Assembly (NCBI RefSeq): GCF_000190435.1
Contig: NC_015152.1
Span: 254,458 to 318,457 of the forward strand
Length of the DNA stretch: 64,000 nt
Source: Sphaerochaeta globosa str. Buddy
GTDB taxonomy: Bacteria > Spirochaetota > Spirochaetia > Sphaerochaetales > Sphaerochaetaceae
Direction: 5' to 3'
Shown here: in pieces, positions 45,373-56,311 of the stretch
Layout of the letters: each line of letters begins with the position of its first letter
How positions within the stretch are numbered: position 1 is the first letter of the stretch
Notes under the pieces: model-generated
Seen by the model: the letters and a program-made list of their open reading frames with translations, nothing else
Database searches by the model: none
What the model was told of the DNA's origin: nothing
Position numbers and translations under genes: made by a program

Positions 45373-46671
45373 ATGGCTACAGTATACGTGGGAATCACCG
45401 GAGACATTATCCACCCGGGAATTATTAATATCATCACTGAGGGTGCAAAGTACGGGGATCTGATTGTAGGTCTGCTTACCGATTCAGCTATTGCCCCTTA
45501 CAAGCGTCTTCCTTACCTTTCCTACGAGCAACGGAAAGTTGTGGTAGAGAACATCAAGGGTGTAGCTAGAATCATCCCTCAGGAAGAATGGAGCTATGTG
45601 CCTAACCTGTTGAAGTACAAACCAGATTACATCATCCATGGGGATGATTGGGTTTCGGGTCCCTTGAGTAAGATTCGTGACGAGGTGTATGTGGTTATGG
45701 AGCAGATCGGGGGGCAGGTGATTGAGATTCCCTACACCAAGGGGATCAACTCCACAGGCCTTGCCGAGCAGTTGAAAGCTATTGGCACCACTCCAGAGGT
45801 GCGACTGAAGACTCTACGGCGGTTGATAGTCGCAAAACCTATCGTGAGGATTCTCGAGGTCCATGATGGGCTCTCCGGCCTGATTGCTGAGAGTGTGTCC
45901 GTGTGCAAGGAGGGGGAGTACCACTCCTATGACGGTATGTGGTCGTCAAGCCTGACCGACTCCACCTCCAAGGGAAAGCCTGACATCGAAGCGGTAGACC
46001 TTACCACCAGACTGCAGGGCATCACCGACATTTTGGAGTGCACCACCAAACCCATCATCTATGACGGGGACACCGGCGGCTTGACCGAGCACTTTGTTTA
46101 TACCGTTCGTACACTTGAACGCAACGGGATATCTGCAATCATCATCGAGGACAAGATTGGACTGAAGAAAAACTCCCTCTTCGGTACCGATGTGAAACAC
46201 CATCTTGCCCCCATCGAGGACTTCAGCATGAAGATCAGCATGGGAAAGCAGGCCCAGGTCACCAAGGATTTTATGATCATTGCACGCCTCGAATCCCTGA
46301 TTGCAGGGGGAACGGTTGATGAGGCACTTGAGCGTGCCCGCTCCTATGTCAAAGCCGGAGCTGATGGAATCATGATTCACAGCAAAGACAAGAGTGGAGA
46401 AGATGTAAGTGAGTTTTGTACTCGATTCCGAGACGATTACACTCATGTTCCCCTAGTACTGGTTCCCACGACCTACAACCAGTTCACCGAGCAAGAGTTC
46501 CAGGATTGGGGTGCCAACATCGTCATCTATGCCAACCATATGTTGCGTGCAGCCTACCCTGCGATGGTAAATGCTGCCAAGTCCATCCTCGAGAATGGCC
46601 GTTCGCTGGAAGCAGACTCATTGTGTATGCCGATCAAACAGATCCTGGAATTGATTCCGGGTACCAAGTAA
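45373..46671 (+). CDS. aepX: Phosphoenolpyruvate mutase with N-terminal nucleotidyltransferase-like domain
   Basis: 432 residues. The C-terminal domain has the PEP mutase active-site loop IIIEDKIGLKKNSLFG (EDK, about residue 258) and DGDTGG for magnesium, catalysing PEP to phosphonopyruvate. Residues 1-130 form a cytidylyltransferase-like domain (YVGITGDIIHPGIINII; LLTDSAIAPYKRLPYLSYEQR), but the HxGH motif reads HPGI, so activity of this half is doubtful. First gene of a three-gene C-P bond pathway. Confidence 0.94.
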   Translation: MATVYVGITGDIIHPGIINIITEGAKYGDLIVGLLTDSAIAPYKRLPYLSYEQRKVVVENIKGVARIIPQEEWSYVPNLLKYKPDYIIHGDDWVSGPLSKIRDEVYVVMEQIGGQVIEIPYTKGINSTGLAEQLKAIGTTPEVRLKTLRRLIVAKPIVRILEVHDGLSGLIAESVSVCKEGEYHSYDGMWSSSLTDSTSKGKPDIEAVDLTTRLQGITDILECTTKPIIYDGDTGGLTEHFVYTVRTLERNGISAIIIEDKIGLKKNSLFGTDVKHHLAPIEDFSMKISMGKQAQVTKDFMIIARLESLIAGGTVDEALERARSYVKAGADGIMIHSKDKSGEDVSEFCTRFRDDYTHVPLVLVPTTYNQFTEQEFQDWGANIVIYANHMLRAAYPAMVNAAKSILENGRSLEADSLCMPIKQILELIPGTK

Positions 46672-46684
46672 GAGAGTGCGAATC

Positions 46685-49641
<2,957 letters not shown>

Positions 49642-49775
49642 TACTGTGGCTGTAGACAGCATCGCAATTTTCGGCATTTCCAGCATTCCAATTTTCCGGA
49701 TTGGAAAAGACATAGTTTTCCCGCCTTTTAGAAAAAGGTACTTTCTAAACGTAATTGAATTTTCGGGGTTGGTGA

Positions 49776-50588
49776 TTACCGGGTAGTCTCGGAAGATGAG
49801 GAAGTGTTTTCTTCCTCCTCAATTCTGGGAGCCTTCTCGTCGATGGACAGCAGGGTCCCGCGACCGTAGAGGATGTTGATGATCTGCAGCACCTTGAAGT
49901 CATCGCCGATCAAATGGCGCGGCCAGTCTTCCAAATGATGATGAGTCGTGACAAAAGTGGCGCGGATCTTCTTTTTGGTCTTCGGACTGAGATGATCGTC
50001 GATCCTGGTCCTGAGCAACACATAGAGGCTGTCAAGCAGATCGGCATCGTGGATGTTCATGCAGGCGAAATCATCGATGATCAAACACTCCACCTTGGTG
50101 AGTATCCTGTACAGGGTGTTGCTGGAGGGAAGTCTCCCATGGGTCTGCAGCACCTCCATCAGATGATGAAAATCGATGAAGCGCGCCGATTTCCCCTCCC
50201 TGCACAATCGGTCGCCCAATCCGACGGCGACCTTCTCCTTACCACAATCGGGAGGACCGTAGAGAACAAGATTCGGTTTTCTGTTCCTGTCGATGAGACA
50301 ATCGAGCGTCATGAACGTATCATACACCTCCTTGTCCGTCTTTGACAGACAGGATGCATCAAAATCCGAGAGGGTGGGGTGATCGGGATACCCGGGAAGA
50401 AACGCCTCCTCCAGAAGCTTGTTTACGTTGTCATTTTCCTTGGCGGCAACCGCACCGATGATGGAATCGGCGATCTCTTCCTGCAGCTCAGGATGAGATT
50501 CAAAGAGGTTTGCAAGAATGCCTCCAAGATAGCGATTGTTGAAAGACGCGATATCCTGCAGTACCTGCTTGGTAAACGGGTCACGCAT
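49776..50588 (-). CDS. istB: IstB-like helper ATPase of IS21-family element
   Basis: 270 residues with Walker A NLVLYGPPDCGKEKVAVGLG, where the usual GKTHL reads GKEKV (position 5 Thr lost), and Walker B CLIIDDFACMNI. A DnaC-like AAA+ ATPase that delivers target DNA to the transposase. It overlaps istA by 8 nt. The altered Walker A might reduce ATP hydrolysis. Confidence 0.9.
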   Translation of the reverse strand: MRDPFTKQVLQDIASFNNRYLGGILANLFESHPELQEEIADSIIGAVAAKENDNVNKLLEEAFLPGYPDHPTLSDFDASCLSKTDKEVYDTFMTLDCLIDRNRKPNLVLYGPPDCGKEKVAVGLGDRLCREGKSARFIDFHHLMEVLQTHGRLPSSNTLYRILTKVECLIIDDFACMNIHDADLLDSLYVLLRTRIDDHLSPKTKKKIRATFVTTHHHLEDWPRHLIGDDFKVLQIINILYGRGTLLSIDEKAPRIEEEENTSSSSETTR

Positions 50589-51822
50589 AGATCAGCTTCC
50601 AGTCAACCGAGATCTTCTGCGGCAGGTTGCCACCAAGCCATCGGGAAATGTTGGTATGGATCCGCTTGGAGCGTTTTTGTTTGATCTTTCCTGAATGCCT
50701 GCTGTGGCAATACTGATGCCGGACATGAACGGGCAAATCGCGCTTACCCAGGATGACCAACTTGCCGTCGAAGTAACCGAAAATGGTGTCCTCGAGGTCG
50801 ATTATCTTACCCTCGATCCCGGCAAAGCGCATATCGACATTGAAGACCCTGCCACGGAAGGCAACGCATCCGTCCTTGGAGACCTTGGCTGTGGTATCCT
50901 CCAGATAGGGAATCCGGGGAAGTGGATTCAGGTTTTCTGAACCAAGACGATTGTACGGAATTTCCATGGTGGTCATGTGCTCCTGGTGGTTTACTTCATC
51001 ACACCACTGTATGGCCTGCTCATTCAGATCGATCAGCGAGTGTCCTGTCTTCTTGGGAAGCATGGGCATGAGGCCTTCTTTAAAATATTTCACGACTCGC
51101 TCGACTTTGCCTTTTTGTTGCGGTCTCCTTATCCTGCAAAGAGTTATGTCAAATCCGACATGGTCCGCGAAGGCTGTGAACTCGGGAATCAGCATCCGTT
51201 CCAGAGAGTTTCCACCCTTGGTGGTAAGACAGCGATTCACTATCTGGGGCATGTTGTCAAAGAGCACTTCCTTGGTGCTGCCGCCGTAATACGTGAAGGC
51301 GTTCTCGATGCACCTGATCAAGGTCATCGTGGTCATCTCGGTTACGAATTCGACATATCGCACCCGTGAATAGCCGAGGATCATGAAGAAAGCATAAATA
51401 GGGCGTTCAATACCATCGATGGTTGCAGAAAACCCTTTGAACGAAGCCCAGTCAGCCTGGGCTTGCTGGCCGGGGGATGTTTCATATCGGATGGCTGCCA
51501 TATCCAGATCGTATTTGATTTTCCTTACCGCCTTGGTGACCGTCGACAATGACAGACAGGCACCGAGTCTGATGAGAAGCTGGAATATGGATGTGGCCTG
51601 CATATCTCCGCGCTGGAGCTGTTCCTTGATGAAGGTCTGGTACGGGGTGATCAACAGATTTCCCGTAGTGGAAGTCCTGCGGTAGATATCCCGATCTTCG
51701 CACCTGCTGAGCACATTGGTAATCGTATCTGGGTGTACGTGGTATTTTTCGGCAAGTGCCTGTTTGGTGAACAGTCCGGTTTGATAGTCGCTACGGATGA
51801 GCGGTGCGTCTGATGTGATCAA
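50581..51822 (-). CDS. istA: IS21-family transposase IstA
   Basis: 413 residues. N-terminal HTH (LFTKQALAEKYHVHPDTITNVLSRC), then rve integrase core: AQADWASFKGF (first Asp), VLFDNMPQIV (second) and PQQKGKVERVVKYFKEG (Glu), followed by a Mu-transposase-like C-terminal beta domain (GCVAFRGRVFNVD). The start is a TTG with TAGGAG 6 nt upstream. Confidence 0.93.
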   Translation of the reverse strand: MITSDAPLIRSDYQTGLFTKQALAEKYHVHPDTITNVLSRCEDRDIYRRTSTTGNLLITPYQTFIKEQLQRGDMQATSIFQLLIRLGACLSLSTVTKAVRKIKYDLDMAAIRYETSPGQQAQADWASFKGFSATIDGIERPIYAFFMILGYSRVRYVEFVTEMTTMTLIRCIENAFTYYGGSTKEVLFDNMPQIVNRCLTTKGGNSLERMLIPEFTAFADHVGFDITLCRIRRPQQKGKVERVVKYFKEGLMPMLPKKTGHSLIDLNEQAIQWCDEVNHQEHMTTMEIPYNRLGSENLNPLPRIPYLEDTTAKVSKDGCVAFRGRVFNVDMRFAGIEGKIIDLEDTIFGYFDGKLVILGKRDLPVHVRHQYCHSRHSGKIKQKRSKRIHTNISRWLGGNLPQKISVDWKLIYA

Positions 51823-51837
51823 GGTTGGCTCCTATTC

Positions 51838-51866
51838 CAAATCACATTATTGAAAAATATGATTTG
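51838..51866 (+). promoter_or_regulatory. Operator-like palindrome before the tandem-HTH regulator
   Basis: CAAATCACATTATT (51838-51851) and AAAAATATGATTTG (51853-51866) match as inverted repeats at 12 of 14 positions around one central G. It lies between istA and the regulator start and is a good autoregulation site candidate. Confidence 0.6.
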
Positions 51867-51908
51867 TGTAACATGTCAAGATTATTATTCAGAAGGATTC
51901 TGCTGTCA

Positions 51909-52532
51909 ATGAATATCGACCCTGAAGCAAAAACAAGTGAAAAGAGCCATACGGATATTCTGGAAAAAGATGTCGGGAAGGCCATTAGAATATTGCGTAA
52001 AAGCTATCAACTTTCCATCTCAGCCTTCTCCATGAAAACAGGGTATTCCCGGGTCCATATCAGCGAGGTGGAATCAGGCAAGAGAAAAGCAACCGATGAA
52101 TTGGTTAGCATCATACGGAATGTTTTTCATCTTGATTCTAGTTGGCCTTTCTCTGAGGAACAGCCCGGTGACCCAGATGGTAACAAACTTCATCATGAGT
52201 TCAGTGAACAAGAAGAGCTGAGCAGCATCGAGGCCGTCGCAGAGAGGTTGATAGCCTTGAGAAAGGAGCTTCATATAAACCAGAAGGATTTCGCAAAGCT
52301 GACAGGAATTTCAGTGGCTATCATCGAGGATGTTGTGTATGGCCGTAGGAAGTTGACCTTGAGGAGGGCGCAGCGAATAGAGGACGCCTGCGGAATAGGT
52401 ACTGAATGGTTGTTGCATGGGGATGAGGACGCGAAGTATCATCCGTGTGGACAAAGAATGACCAGTTTCTTGAAAAAAAATCCCGAAGCCAGAAAGATCG
52501 TGTGGGAGATGATGGAGCGCGAAAACGATTGA
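51909..52532 (+). CDS. XRE-family regulator with two helix-turn-helix domains
   Basis: 207 residues from ATG 51909 (AAGGA upstream). First XRE domain: VGKAIRILRKSYQLSISAFSMKTGYSRVHISEVESGKRKA (about 20-65). Second: VAERLIALRKELHINQKDFAKLTGISVAIIEDVVYGRRKL (about 115-160), followed by a short acidic tail. Two HTH copies in one chain are unusual for phage repressors, which dimerise instead. It probably controls the phage-like region that begins here. Confidence 0.85.
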   Translation: MNIDPEAKTSEKSHTDILEKDVGKAIRILRKSYQLSISAFSMKTGYSRVHISEVESGKRKATDELVSIIRNVFHLDSSWPFSEEQPGDPDGNKLHHEFSEQEELSSIEAVAERLIALRKELHINQKDFAKLTGISVAIIEDVVYGRRKLTLRRAQRIEDACGIGTEWLLHGDEDAKYHPCGQRMTSFLKKNPEARKIVWEMMEREND

Positions 52533-52557
52533 CGCGCCTTATTTTTTGGCTTATAAT
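52529..52557 (+). promoter_or_regulatory. Promoter before the DUF1413-like gene
   Basis: TTGACG (52529-52534, overlapping the regulator stop codon) and TATAAT (52552-52557) are 17 nt apart. Two CAATATT words (52560-52566 and 52584-52590) follow and could be repressor contacts. Confidence 0.75.
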
Positions 52558-52629
52558 ATCAATATTCTGAACAATAAAAATAACAATATTAATAATAAGA
52601 ACAAAAATAGAAGTGGAGGAAATTTGCTT

Positions 52630-52863
52630 ATGGACGACTTGAATTCCTTGTTGAAAACCGCAATCGATGAGACTTCGCATGTGCGGGAAGGGGAGACCTT
52701 CCTGGTAAAGGATCTGTTCAAGGGATATGAGTGGAACCGTATCCCAAAGGGGGATCGACTCATGCTGGGCTCCATGTTCCTCAGCTATATCGGCACACAT
52801 GACTGCAAGGTTACCGTTGCCGACAAAGGAGCCTCGGGCCAGCAGCGGTATCAGAAGCATTGA
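52630..52863 (+). CDS. Small DUF1413-like protein
   Basis: 77 residues, MDDLNSLLKTAIDETSHVRE, then GETFLVKDLFKGYEWNRIPKG and RLMLGSMFLSYI. The (F-x-(V/L)-K-D-L-F ... W-(N/D)-x-(I/L)) core is that of DUF1413 proteins, small mobile-element proteins of unknown role. GGAGG lies about 13 nt before the ATG. The gene has its own strong promoter. Confidence 0.65.
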   Translation: MDDLNSLLKTAIDETSHVREGETFLVKDLFKGYEWNRIPKGDRLMLGSMFLSYIGTHDCKVTVADKGASGQQRYQKH

Positions 52864-53052
52864 GATCAGAGCTATAGGGTGGTTTGCCAATTCGGGTATA
52901 CAGGAAGCGATGTGATACCAGTAGAGCATATACAGATTTTAACGAAAGGGTTGCAGAATCCATCAATTTGGTATAGGAACTATCTCTGAGCGTGCAATGG
53001 AAGTTTAACCCACATGCTTTACTACAACCAGATAAAGGGGAGTGTAAGACTC

Positions 53053-53415
53053 ATGGTAACACCTACACCCAAGAAACGCAAAACCACAGCAATCATCGAC
53101 GAATCCCGCATGGATCAGATCAAGGCTTTCGTGCAAGGTGCTGTCTATTGCTATTGCAATGTCGCCGACCAGGGATCGAAGTTTTCGGCGCGAGACCTGT
53201 TCGGTGCATATGACAGCCTATGGAGCGCCACTCCATTGAAGGCATTGCATCAATGGCATACGGATAACGATGCTGACGACCCGGCAGGGATGGCGGGAAA
53301 GGACCTTGGATGGATCCTGCTCGATGTACTCGATAGTGATGTCCGCCAGTTCCGTAAGAGCAAGGAAGTCGTCAATGTCTATGAATGGCTGCCCTCCGAG
53401 GGAGTGGGAGTCTGA
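53053..53415 (+). CDS. Small hypothetical protein sharing a DLF motif with its neighbour
   Basis: 120 residues from ATG 53053; an upstream in-frame start at 53014 has no better site. The segment SKFSARDLFGAYDSLWSATPLKALHQW parallels the DLF-x2-Y-W region of the protein at 52630-52863, suggesting a divergent relative with a longer N-terminus (a helix rich in Lys and Arg) and C-terminus (GKDLGWILLDVLDSDVRQF). Function unknown. Confidence 0.55.
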   Translation: MVTPTPKKRKTTAIIDESRMDQIKAFVQGAVYCYCNVADQGSKFSARDLFGAYDSLWSATPLKALHQWHTDNDADDPAGMAGKDLGWILLDVLDSDVRQFRKSKEVVNVYEWLPSEGVGV

Positions 53416-53476
53416 TCAGATCAGGATGGAAGCCCCCCAGGTTGAGGCCAATTTTCTTGCCAAGACCATCATAGGG

Positions 53477-53504
53477 GACTTTTACTTGAAATTGAGTAAA
53501 AGTC
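53477..53504 (+). repeat. Module A, part 1: 10-bp stem hairpin
   Basis: GACTTTTACT (53477-53486) and AGTAAAAGTC (53495-53504) are perfect complements around TGAAATTG. The same AGTAAAAGT word recurs in the early phage promoter region at 57713-57740. Confidence 0.8.
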
Positions 53505-53542
53505 TATACACGCTTCAGATCGCGCTTCTCATCATATCAAGC

Positions 53543-53755
53543 GGGACACCCCTGCCTACGGGACAGCCGATGTTAGCGGGTGTCCCCATACTGTCCCAAG
53601 ACGCAACTCATGTCACACAATATATAAGCGAGGCTTTGGGGCAGTGGGACAAGAACTCATATAACAAGAGTTTTATTGATGGAAGAGGAGTGGATGCAAC
53701 GCGAGCACCCGTATACATTTATAGGGCGTAGTGTCCAGTCTGTCCAGCTGTCCCA
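53543..53755 (+). repeat. Module A, part 2: interleaved GGGACA/TGTCCC words
   Basis: Order on the plus strand: GGGACACCC (53543-53551), GGGACAG (53560-53566), GGGTGTCCC (53578-53586), CTGTCCC (53591-53597), TGGGACA (53645-53651), TGTCC (53732), TGTCC (53741) and TGTCCCA (53749-53755). The first four form an a-b-a'-b' arrangement, i.e. a pseudoknot-compatible or alternative-hairpin pattern. ATAT-AAG and TATA-GGG stretches lie between them. No gene is seen in 53416-53760. Confidence 0.75.
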
Positions 53756-53762
53756 GCAGCGG

Positions 53763-53909
53763 GTGAACACAACTGGCGTTCACAACACAACTTTTTTCCT
53801 TATATTCAAAATCGATTTCCCTTATAGGGAAGAACCGGCCTGCAGGCGCATACCCGCGTTAGCATATATAAGGGAAAAGTTGTTCAGTTGTGTCACTTGT
53901 GATCACAAG
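53763..53909 (+). repeat. Module B: nested CACAAC/GTTGTG words and a 14-bp palindrome
   Basis: ACACAACTG (53767-53775) pairs with CAGTTGTGT (53885-53893), and ACAACTTTT (53787-53795) pairs with AAAAGTTGT (53875-53883) inside it; GTGAAC/GTTCAC (53763, 53778) overlap the first arm. TTCCCT-TAT-AGGGAA (53817-53831) and the perfect palindrome CTTGTGATCACAAG (53896-53909) complete the module. No gene is seen. Confidence 0.75.
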
Positions 53910-54057
53910 GGGATGATGTCGTATCCGTCGATTGGACTGGGAGAGACACTTTAGCGCAAAATTGAGCCTAAGTATCGCCCTCATGGGTTTCTCATCGGGA
54001 AGAACATTGAAGAGCTGTACGGACCCGGTTCTTATCCACTTTGCCGGTGGCCGAAGA

Positions 54058-54133
54058 GGTTCTTGGGAACCAGCGACTCTCTGGGGAACAGCACGTCGAT
54101 TGTACCCGTGTTCTTGCCATGGCAATGGGTACA
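54058..54133 (+). repeat. Cluster of palindromes between modules B and C
   Basis: GGTTC-TTGG-GAACC (54058-54071), TGTACCC/GGGTACA (54101-54107 and 54127-54133) and, within the latter, the perfect 12-bp palindrome TTGCCATGGCAA (54114-54125). No convincing gene overlaps. Confidence 0.6.
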
Positions 54134-54272
54134 TGCGCGGTAACACGCCATGTGTCGTTGCCGAATCTACAATTACGGAGGATTTGTTCTTATGTTCCTG
54201 AAATATCATTTGTCATCATTATCAATATTATATGGGGAGAAGACCAGCGCGGCATGCCCGTATGCACATATT

Positions 54273-54628
54273 CACGCGTATAGGGGTTTTTCGGCTTTTG
54301 GGTACGGCGTTCGGAACAACCGCATGGCATGAACTTTCGACCAAATTTGAGCGAAAGTACCAAACCGACACGTGTGATGGTGAAGGGGATGATTCAACAG
54401 CGAAGGAACAAGAATCAGCTCGTTCCAAGCTTTTCCTAGAACTCGTTCTACAAGAAATCGACGAAATTCCACCCGAGGATGCAGGTTTTAAAGGATTTGG
54501 AACGAAGGAACAAGAATATACTAAAAAGACTTTTATGAGGAGAACAGAGGGAAGAGGAAGCACGGATACGCTTATACGCACGCGTATAATATATAGGGAT
54601 TCCTTGTTCTGCTTGTTCCTTCGTTCCA
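54273..54628 (+). repeat. Module C: GGAAC words with 17-bp inverted arms
   Basis: The arm at 54498-54514 (TGGAACGAAGGAACAAG) is the exact complement of 54612-54628. A 15-nt part, CGAAGGAACAAGAAT, is also directly repeated at 54401-54415 and 54503-54517. ACTTTCG/CGAAAGT (54333-54339, 54352-54358), CACGCGTATAGGG (54273-54285) and the palindrome TATACGC-AC-GCGTATA (54573-54588) followed by ATATAGGG also belong here. A 139-codon open frame spans this region but has no ribosome site and its sequence is dictated by the repeats. Confidence 0.75.
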
Positions 54629-54692
54629 TGATGGGATGGGTTGTTTCTTGATTTTTGGAAACTTCTCAAAATCGACTTGCATCCGCATGGCA

Positions 54693-54998
54693 GGTGACGG
54701 TCGTGACAGTCTTATCCAAGACTTCGTATTAAGGGGTTTTTTAGGGAAAAAAGAGCCTATAGGGGGTTTTAGGAATAGAGTTTCACGACCGTCACCCGAT
54801 GAAGGATATCTGCTTAAAATCAAGGTGCCTTTTCATGAAGCAACTGCCGCAGTGATATTTCTGGAATCGACCTGCTCTGACCTTGCACATTGCCAAAGTC
54901 TGCAGGTCGAGAAGGTCATAGAGAGAACTTCGCTTTAAGGGGGATTTTTGGAAAAAATAACCTATAGGGGGTTTTAGGAATAGAGTTTCACGACCTGC
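54693..54998 (+). repeat. Module D: two copies with a 70-nt shared scaffold and changed words
   Basis: Copy D1: GGTGACGGTCGTG (54693-54705) is the perfect complement of 54784-54796. Copy D2: CGACCTGC (54868), TGACCTT (54878), GCAGGTCG (54902), AAGGTCA (54912) and CGACCTGC again (54991-54998), an x-y-x'-y'-x order. 54721-54790 and 54927-54995 are near-identical, including 35 identical bases (54756-54790 and 54961-54995) that carry CCTATAGGGGGTTTTAGG. The words at the ends differ while the scaffold is kept. Confidence 0.85.
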
Positions 54999-55209
54999 AC
55001 CGCCATGATACAGCCAAAAATCTGAAGGATCAGCCCATCTTTGGAAAGTACCCTACTGAACTGTAGCGCATTATGACCACCAAGCCTATGGAAACGGAAA
55101 AAGCATAAGTAAGAGGCAACAAGGGGACAATCTATCCCCCTGTTGTTATTCAAAAGCCTTACTTTCCATTTCACGATGTCAAAAATAATGGTAAAATAAG
55201 TAGAAGGCG

Positions 55210-56073
55210 GTGATAAAATTGGCAACACTAATTGCAGCAGAATACAAACAATTTGAAGATATAAAGCACACTACTGAAAACGGCATAGAGTTTTGGTATG
55301 CCCGTGAACTTGCTAGTGTCCTTGATTATACCCAATGGCGTAATTTCACAAAGGTAATTGATAAGGCGATGTTGTCCTGTCAGAACAGCGGTTTTGAATG
55401 TGCAGACCATTTTCTTGAGGCCAGAAAAATCGTGGAGGCAGGTGCAACCTCTAAGCCGATAAATGATTTTGAGCTTTCACGCTATGCCTGCTATCTCATC
55501 GTGCAAAACGGGGATCCACGCAAAGATCCTATTGCTCTCGGTCAAACCTATTTTGCTATACAAACCCGCAGACAGGAAATAGCTGATCGGTTTAATGAGC
55601 TTGACGAGGATAATAAACGCCTTGTTATCCGTGGCGAGGTCACAAGTTGGAACACTATGCTTGTGGAAGCAGCACATAAAGCGGGCATCACCGACCAGTT
55701 GGAATATGCTCAGTTTCAAAATGCAGGCTACATGGGATTGTATGGCGGCTTGACCGCCGCAGATATTCACAGACGGAAAAAACTCAAAACAAGTGAGAAA
55801 ATTCTCGACCATATGGGCAGTGAAGAACTCGGTGCAAACCTGTTCCGCATTACCCAGACCGAGGCAAAACTCCGACGTGAACAGCCGCAAGGACTGGAAA
55901 CGGCAAGTGGCATGCATTACCAAGTCGGACAGACTGTTCGTGAAGCTATCGCAAAAAACGAGGGTACAATGCCGGAGAATTTACCCACTCCTGAAAAGAG
56001 CATTTCCGAAATTGGCAAGGAACAGCTTAAAAAGCTGAAAGAGAAAAAAGAGCCACCTATGCTTGATGAATAG
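55210..56073 (+). CDS. dinD: DNA damage-inducible protein D homologue
   Basis: 287 residues. The N-terminal BRO-N-like domain (NGIEFWYARELASVLDYTQWRNFTKVIDKA) and the middle RYACYLIVQNGDPRK and IQTRRQEIAD are diagnostic of DinD, an SOS protein that in E. coli inhibits RecA filaments. The GTG at 55210 gives 287 residues; a TTG at 55219 gives the common start (M)ATLIAAEY. Upstream 55000-55209 contains no recognisable gene or LexA box. DinD is often carried by mobile elements. Confidence 0.93.
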   Translation: MIKLATLIAAEYKQFEDIKHTTENGIEFWYARELASVLDYTQWRNFTKVIDKAMLSCQNSGFECADHFLEARKIVEAGATSKPINDFELSRYACYLIVQNGDPRKDPIALGQTYFAIQTRRQEIADRFNELDEDNKRLVIRGEVTSWNTMLVEAAHKAGITDQLEYAQFQNAGYMGLYGGLTAADIHRRKKLKTSEKILDHMGSEELGANLFRITQTEAKLRREQPQGLETASGMHYQVGQTVREAIAKNEGTMPENLPTPEKSISEIGKEQLKKLKEKKEPPMLDE

Positions 56074-56311
56074 CACATCCTTACGATTTTGCTGACCTCA
56101 GCAAAATCGCAATACTGAAAGAAAGCAATTGCGTTTAAGCCGCTTGTAGAAACGAGCCTATGTCCAGTCATTGGCAGATACAAATGAATACACAAACACC
56201 AAGGGGGAATCTGGCAACAGGTGTGAATGTCAAGGAGTTTTTTCCTTCCGGTAAAAACATCTTACCGCTCACAAAAGCCTCCCTGAGAGGCAACATCTCA
56301 GGTGTGCAGTA

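Larger units (their letters stand above)
49776..51822 (-). mobile_element. IS21-family element (istA-istB), ends not resolved
   Basis: Only the coding extent is given. Downstream of istB (49642-49775) there are reiterated TTCC/AATTTTC words and a TTCCAAT/ATTGGAA inverted repeat (49686-49706), resembling the repeated ends of this family. No matching inverted terminal repeat could be found upstream of istA, where an operator-like palindrome and a regulator gene begin within 90 nt. Confidence 0.75.

Noticed and set aside
53896-53909. 14-bp palindrome as prophage attachment site
   Set aside because: No second copy at another boundary and no integrase or tRNA gene was seen.
54232-54651. 139-codon open frame across module C
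   Set aside because: No ribosome site, both strands are open, and the peptide merely reflects the GGAAC repeats.
53416-55000. CRISPR array
   Set aside because: Repeats are inverted and of varying sequence, not direct repeats with regular spacers, and no cas gene is present.
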